From positions 1 through 64,000 of the forward strand of contig LNEM01000034.1 of assembly GCA_001464955.1 (NCBI GenBank): DNA of 64,000 nt. The letters are read 5' to 3'. The number at the start of each line of letters is the position of its first letter. The first letter of the stretch is position 1. Source of the DNA: Rhizobiales bacterium Ga0077537 (GTDB taxonomy: Bacteria; Pseudomonadota; Alphaproteobacteria; Rhizobiales; Hyphomicrobiaceae). Positions 61,101 to 64,000 of the stretch are shown piece by piece. The position numbers and the translations under genes were made by a program. The notes beneath the pieces are model-generated. The model worked only from the letters and a program-made list of their open reading frames with translations. It ran no database searches and was not told the origin of the DNA.

Positions 61101-62968
61101 TCGGCGTCACGACCGAGTATCTCGCCAACTCGGACATGATGCAGATCAAGATGGCGCAGGGCGCCAAGCCCGGCGAGGGCGGCCAGCTCCCCGGCCACAA
61201 GGTCGACCAGACGATCGCGAAGGTCCGGCACTCGACGCCGGGCGTCGGGCTCATCTCGCCGCCGCCGCACCACGACATTTATTCGATCGAGGATCTGGCT
61301 CAGCTCATCTTCGACCTGAAGAACGTCAACCCGGCGGCCGACGTCTCGGTGAAGCTCGTCTCCGAAGTCGGCGTCGGCACGGTCGCGGCCGGTGTCGCCA
61401 AGGCGCGCGCCGACCACGTGACGATCTCGGGCTTCGAAGGCGGCACCGGCGCCTCGCCGCTGACGTCCATCAAGCACGCCGGCAGCCCGTGGGAGATCGG
61501 TCTCGCGGAAACGCACCAGACGCTGGTCTACAACCGGCTGCGCGGACGGATCGCGGTGCAGGTCGACGGTGGCATCCGCACCGGACGCGACGTCGTGATC
61601 GGCGCGCTGCTCGGAGCCGACGAGTTCGGCTTCGCGACGGCGCCGCTGATCTCGGCCGGCTGCATCATGATGCGCAAATGCCACCTCAACACGTGCCCTG
61701 TCGGCGTCGCGACGCAGGACCCGGTGCTGCGCGCGAAGTTCAAGGGCCAGCCCGAGCACGTCATCAACTTCTTCTTCTTCATCGCGGAGGAAGTGCGCGA
61801 GCTGATGGCCGAGATGGGGCTGCGCTCGTTCGACGAACTGGTCGGGCAGTCGCAATATCTCGACAAGGCGCGGGCCATCGGCCACTGGAAGGCACGCGGG
61901 CTCGATTTCGAGAACCTGTTCCACAAGCCCGAGGTGCCCGAGACGGTCGCGATCCGGCACGTCGAGCGGCAGGACCACGGGCTCGAAAAGGTGCTCGACA
62001 ACAAGCTGCTCGAGATCGCGAAGCCAGCCATCGACAGCAAGAAGCCGGTGAAGGCCGAACTCGCCATCTCCAATCGTGACCGGGCGACCGGCGCGATGCT
62101 GTCCGGCGCCATTGCGAAGGCGCATGGGCATGGCGGTCTCGCCGAGGACAGCGTCTGGCTGACCTTCAACGGCATCGCCGGGCAATCGTTCGGCGCATGG
62201 CTCGCCAAGGGCGTGACGCTGGATCTCGTCGGCGAGGCCAACGACTACGTCGGCAAGGGTCTCTCGGGCGGCAAGATCATCGTCCGGCCGAACCCCAAGT
62301 CGGGGATCGTGCCCGAGGAAAGCATGATCGTCGGCAACACGGTCCTTTACGGCGCGATCACCGGCGAGTGCTATTTCCGAGGCATCGCGGGCGAGCGGTT
62401 CGCGGTGCGCAACTCGGGCGCGATCGCGGTCGTCGAAGGCACGGGCGATCACGGCTGCGAATACATGACCGGCGGCGTCGTCGTCGTTCTTGGCCAGACG
62501 GGGCGCAACTTCGCGGCCGGCATGTCGGGCGGCATCGCCTACGTGCTCGACGAGGACGGCACGTTCGAGCGGAAGTGCAACCTCGCCATGATCGACCTCG
62601 AGCCGATCGAGGCCGAGGAGACGGTGCTGCGCCAGCTTCAGAACGCCAGCGATCTCGCCAGCCACGGGCTCGTCGATGTGATGAGCGACATGTCGAAACA
62701 GGATGCCGCGCGTCTCCACGCCCTGATCACGCGGCATGCCCACTACACCAACTCGGCCAAGGCCAAGACCATTCTTGCCGACTGGCCGACGTGGCAGACG
62801 AAATTCCGCAAGGTGATGCCGGTCGAGTACCGCCGGGCGCTCGCCGAGATGGCGAAGCACCAGGCCGAACTCGGCACGGGTCTCGAGACGATCGAGATCG
62901 GCGTGCCCGGTAGCTCCGACAAGACGGGCAAGGGCAAACGCAAGGGCAAGTCGCCGGCGGCGGAGTGA
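58178..62968 (+). CDS. gltB: Glutamate synthase large subunit
   Basis: The 1596-residue NADPH-GOGAT alpha subunit makes two glutamates from glutamine and 2-oxoglutarate. A 34-residue propeptide precedes Cys35 ([12 protein letters not shown]), the amidotransferase nucleophile after cleavage. The glutaminase domain (35 to about 435), the central domain (about 480-770), the FMN/synthase domain (about 860-1220) and the GXGXG beta-helix (about 1300-1490) follow in order. The 3Fe-4S ligands are in [15 protein letters not shown] (about 1163-1174). Length is slightly above the usual 1500-1550 because of a Lys-rich tail. A DUF4274 gene overlaps its stop and separates it from gltD. Confidence 0.98.
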   Translation: MAEKRSVALRTAGIGAYSAPEKAGLFDRKREHDACGVGFIVDLKARATHSIVADALAILENLEHRGAVGADPTSGDGAGILIQIPHAFLADECARLGFALPKPGQYAVGHIFLPQDERLLAHCERVWARIVREEGLELIGFRPVPVDNASLSEMVRTTEPRHMQIFVGKPAQIASEDEFERKLYIVRKSVSNALYDAYKGRDIGHYCVSLSSRTLVYKGMFLSYQVKAYYKDLSDPRLASALALVHQRFSTNTFPSWKLAHPYRMVAHNGEINTLRGNVNWMAARQASVASPLFGSDISKLWPISYEGQSDTACFDNGLEFLVRGGYSLAHAAMMMIPEAWAGHATMDQARRAFYEYHACLMEPWDGPAAMAFTDGKQIGATLDRNGLRPARYLVTTDDRVIMSSESGVLPIAEEQIARKWRLQPGKMLLIDLSEGRIISDDELKKDLAARHPYETWLKRTQIQVGDLPLPKPPERKATNVSLMDLQQAFGYTQESLKFLMSPMVQTGQEAVGSMGTDTPISALSAKPKLLHTYFKQNFAQVTNPPIDSIREELVMSLVSFIGPRPNILDLEGTSKVKRLEVYQPILTNEDLERIRQIGQVKDNHFASITIDITYPADSGVNGMSWALDVVCAEAEEAVRSKDYNIVILSDRNTGPDRVPIPSLLATSAVHHHLIKQGLRTSVGLVVETGEAHEVHQFATLAGFGAEAINPYLAFETIAELLPELDEKIELKEAQKRFIKAIDKGLLKVMSKMGISTYQSYCGAQIFDAVGLKSAFVKRYFTGTHTQVEGVGLRQIARETFERHRQAFSDVPQLDGMLDVGGEYAFRLRGEAHVWRPTVVADLQHAVRTTSVDDAKAGKIPQKWRDYARQVNDQSEQLMTLRGLFRIKSAEEMERKPVPLAEVEPASEIVKRFATGAMSYGSISREAHTTLAIAMNRIGGKSNTGEGGEEADRYKPMPNGDSMRSAIKQVASGRFGVTTEYLANSDMMQIKMAQGAKPGEGGQLPGHKVDQTIAKVRHSTPGVGLISPPPHHDIYSIEDLAQLIFDLKNVNPAADVSVKLVSEVGVGTVAAGVAKARADHVTISGFEGGTGASPLTSIKHAGSPWEIGLAETHQTLVYNRLRGRIAVQVDGGIRTGRDVVIGALLGADEFGFATAPLISAGCIMMRKCHLNTCPVGVATQDPVLRAKFKGQPEHVINFFFFIAEEVRELMAEMGLRSFDELVGQSQYLDKARAIGHWKARGLDFENLFHKPEVPETVAIRHVERQDHGLEKVLDNKLLEIAKPAIDSKKPVKAELAISNRDRATGAMLSGAIAKAHGHGGLAEDSVWLTFNGIAGQSFGAWLAKGVTLDLVGEANDYVGKGLSGGKIIVRPNPKSGIVPEESMIVGNTVLYGAITGECYFRGIAGERFAVRNSGAIAVVEGTGDHGCEYMTGGVVVVLGQTGRNFAAGMSGGIAYVLDEDGTFERKCNLAMIDLEPIEAEETVLRQLQNASDLASHGLVDVMSDMSKQDAARLHALITRHAHYTNSAKAKTILADWPTWQTKFRKVMPVEYRRALAEMAKHQAELGTGLETIEIGVPGSSDKTGKGKRKGKSPAAE

Positions 62969-63489
62969 TCTCAGTCATGCAGACATTACCAACGTACGGC
63001 ACCCTCGTGACGGAATGGCTGAAGGACAAGGGGCCGGACGACTGGCATCGTCTGCTTCTTCACTGGAATTGGGATCACGGAATGATGCCGTTGAAATGGA
63101 TTGCCGAGCAACCGGACTGCGACAAGGCCACGGCGCTGCAGATCTTCTGGCACAGTGCGCCTGAAACACAACTCGCGTGTCGAACATGGGACGAAGCGCG
63201 CAAGCAGTACTGCCATGAGGAATGGGAAATCTTGAAGCTGATCACGGAAAGGTGGGCGGCCGGTAGCTTCGTTAGGGCTGAACTGGCCTTCAACTCTTCC
63301 GAGCAGGTGGATGAGGATGGTCTGCGCGAGCGGGTCCAGGATTTTGGTGTCGATGATTTCGGCTTTCCCGTGCCAGCAGAGATGTTTCTGCCGCGCGAGG
63401 GACGTCAACTGGAGGGGTTCAAGGACCTCAACGACGGAGTGCCCGCCGAGGTCGCCGCGCAGATGGGCGCGCTGGAGCGCGGCGCCTAG
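62965..63489 (+). CDS. DUF4274 domain-containing protein between gltB and gltD
   Basis: A 174-residue protein of unknown function. The N-terminal half fits DUF4274: [13 protein letters not shown], then [21 protein letters not shown]. The C-terminal half contains [16 protein letters not shown] and an acidic tail. The GTG at 62965 overlaps the gltB stop (GTGA), and an in-frame ATG at 62977 is an equally good start. GC content and codon choice look lower than in gltB and gltD. In most genomes gltB and gltD are adjacent, so this gene looks inserted. Its link to nitrogen metabolism, if any, is unknown. Confidence 0.8.
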   Translation: MISVMQTLPTYGTLVTEWLKDKGPDDWHRLLLHWNWDHGMMPLKWIAEQPDCDKATALQIFWHSAPETQLACRTWDEARKQYCHEEWEILKLITERWAAGSFVRAELAFNSSEQVDEDGLRERVQDFGVDDFGFPVPAEMFLPREGRQLEGFKDLNDGVPAEVAAQMGALERGA

Positions 63490-63564
63490 GCGCCGACCGC
63501 GTCAGTACTCGACAATCGGCAAAGCGAATACTTCCGGGCTTGCTTCCCGATAGGAAAAGAGACA

Positions 63565-64000
63565 ATGGGCAAAGTCACAGGTTTCATGGAGTTCGAGCGC
63601 GCCGACCGGGGCTATCGGCCGGTCGACGAGCGTCTCAAGCACTGGCAGGAATTCGTGGTGCCGCTGTCCGAGGGCGAGACGCGCACGCAGGCCTCGCGGT
63701 GCATGGATTGCGGCATTCCCTACTGTCACAACGGGTGTCCGGTGAACAACCAGATCCCCGACTGGAACGACCTCGTCTACAACAACCGCTGGCAGCAGGC
63801 GCTGGTCAACCTGCACTCGACCAACAACTTCCCGGAGTTCACCGGCCGCGTCTGCCCGGCGCCGTGCGAGGCCGCCTGCACGCTCAACCTCGACGACAAT
63901 CCGGTCACCATCAAGACGATCGAGTGCGCGATCATCGACAAGGGCTTCGCGGAGGGCTGGGTGAAGCCCGAGCCGGCCGAGACCAAGACCGGCAAGTCGG
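63565..64000 (+). CDS. gltD: Glutamate synthase small subunit (3' end outside window)
   Basis: The visible 145 residues are the N-terminus of the NADPH-binding beta subunit of glutamate synthase. [20 protein letters not shown] is the usual start. The two 4Fe-4S ligand groups are seen in [20 protein letters not shown] and [26 protein letters not shown] precedes the ATG at 63565. The frame is open to the window edge, and the flavin and NADPH domains lie beyond it. It is 75 bp after the DUF4274 gene. Confidence 0.96.
   Translation, partial: MGKVTGFMEFERADRGYRPVDERLKHWQEFVVPLSEGETRTQASRCMDCGIPYCHNGCPVNNQIPDWNDLVYNNRWQQALVNLHSTNNFPEFTGRVCPAPCEAACTLNLDDNPVTIKTIECAIIDKGFAEGWVKPEPAETKTGKS

Noticed and set aside
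59621..62860. 1079-codon minus-strand open frame
   Set aside because: Antisense shadow of gltB; His/Arg/Asp-rich with no recognisable domain.

Overview
The window is a high-GC chromosomal segment that looks alphaproteobacterial, probably Hyphomicrobiales. Support comes from an hsp20 gene followed by a DUF1150 gene, a phasin, a glnK-amtB pair with a sigma-54-type promoter, a CtrA-type box before a cell-wall amidase, an M81 (MlrC-like) gene, several ABC importers and many acyl-CoA enzymes. Genus cannot be fixed from sequence alone. Most of it is ordinary housekeeping and catabolic DNA. No CRISPR array, prophage or recognised defence island is visible.

Left end (1-11.5 kb): remnants of mobile DNA (an IS481-type transposase N-terminus and the last ~43 residues of a tyrosine recombinase beside tRNA-Gly(CCC)) flank a molybdenum hydroxylase large-subunit gene with a one-base frameshift in a homopolymer. 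Then come amiC, a queuosine-precursor transporter-queF pair, a DapA-family aldolase, an SDR-MmgE/PrpD pair and a secreted caspase-like protein.

11.6-19.2 kb: a peptide/opine/nickel-type ABC importer operon with two tandem paralogous binding proteins, then permeases B and C and ATPases D and F. Intercistronic hairpins follow each binding-protein gene. A third paralogous binding protein stands alone at 53.8 kb.

19.3-32.9 kb: a 13-gene co-directional unit closed by a strong intrinsic terminator. It runs from a branched-chain-type ABC importer (livJ, H, M, G, F) through an alpha/beta hydrolase, a pair of acyl-CoA dehydrogenases, an NDP-forming acyl-CoA synthetase, an atypical enoyl-CoA hydratase-fold protein, and SDR, carboxymuconolactone-decarboxylase-like and SDR genes. 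It reads as a complete uptake, CoA activation and beta-oxidation-like pathway for an unidentified, possibly cyclic, organic acid. This is the most interesting system in the window.

33-50.5 kb: an EmrB-type exporter, amtB-glnK, a thioesterase, a UbiH-type hydroxylase, an M15-type peptidase with a 24-bp tandem repeat in its signal-peptide region, DUF1150-hsp20, a phasin, a soluble histidine kinase, an M81 metallopeptidase, a 1.1-kb non-coding mosaic of palindromic repeats, a universal stress protein, a hydantoinase A, leuD and a methyltransferase.

50.9-64 kb: a predicted autotransporter with Ig-like domains, the third oligopeptide-type binding protein, an HPF-like protein with an S9 peptidase, and gltB. 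A DUF4274 gene separates gltB from gltD, and gltD runs off the right edge. Together glnK, amtB and gltBD give the window a clear ammonium-assimilation theme.
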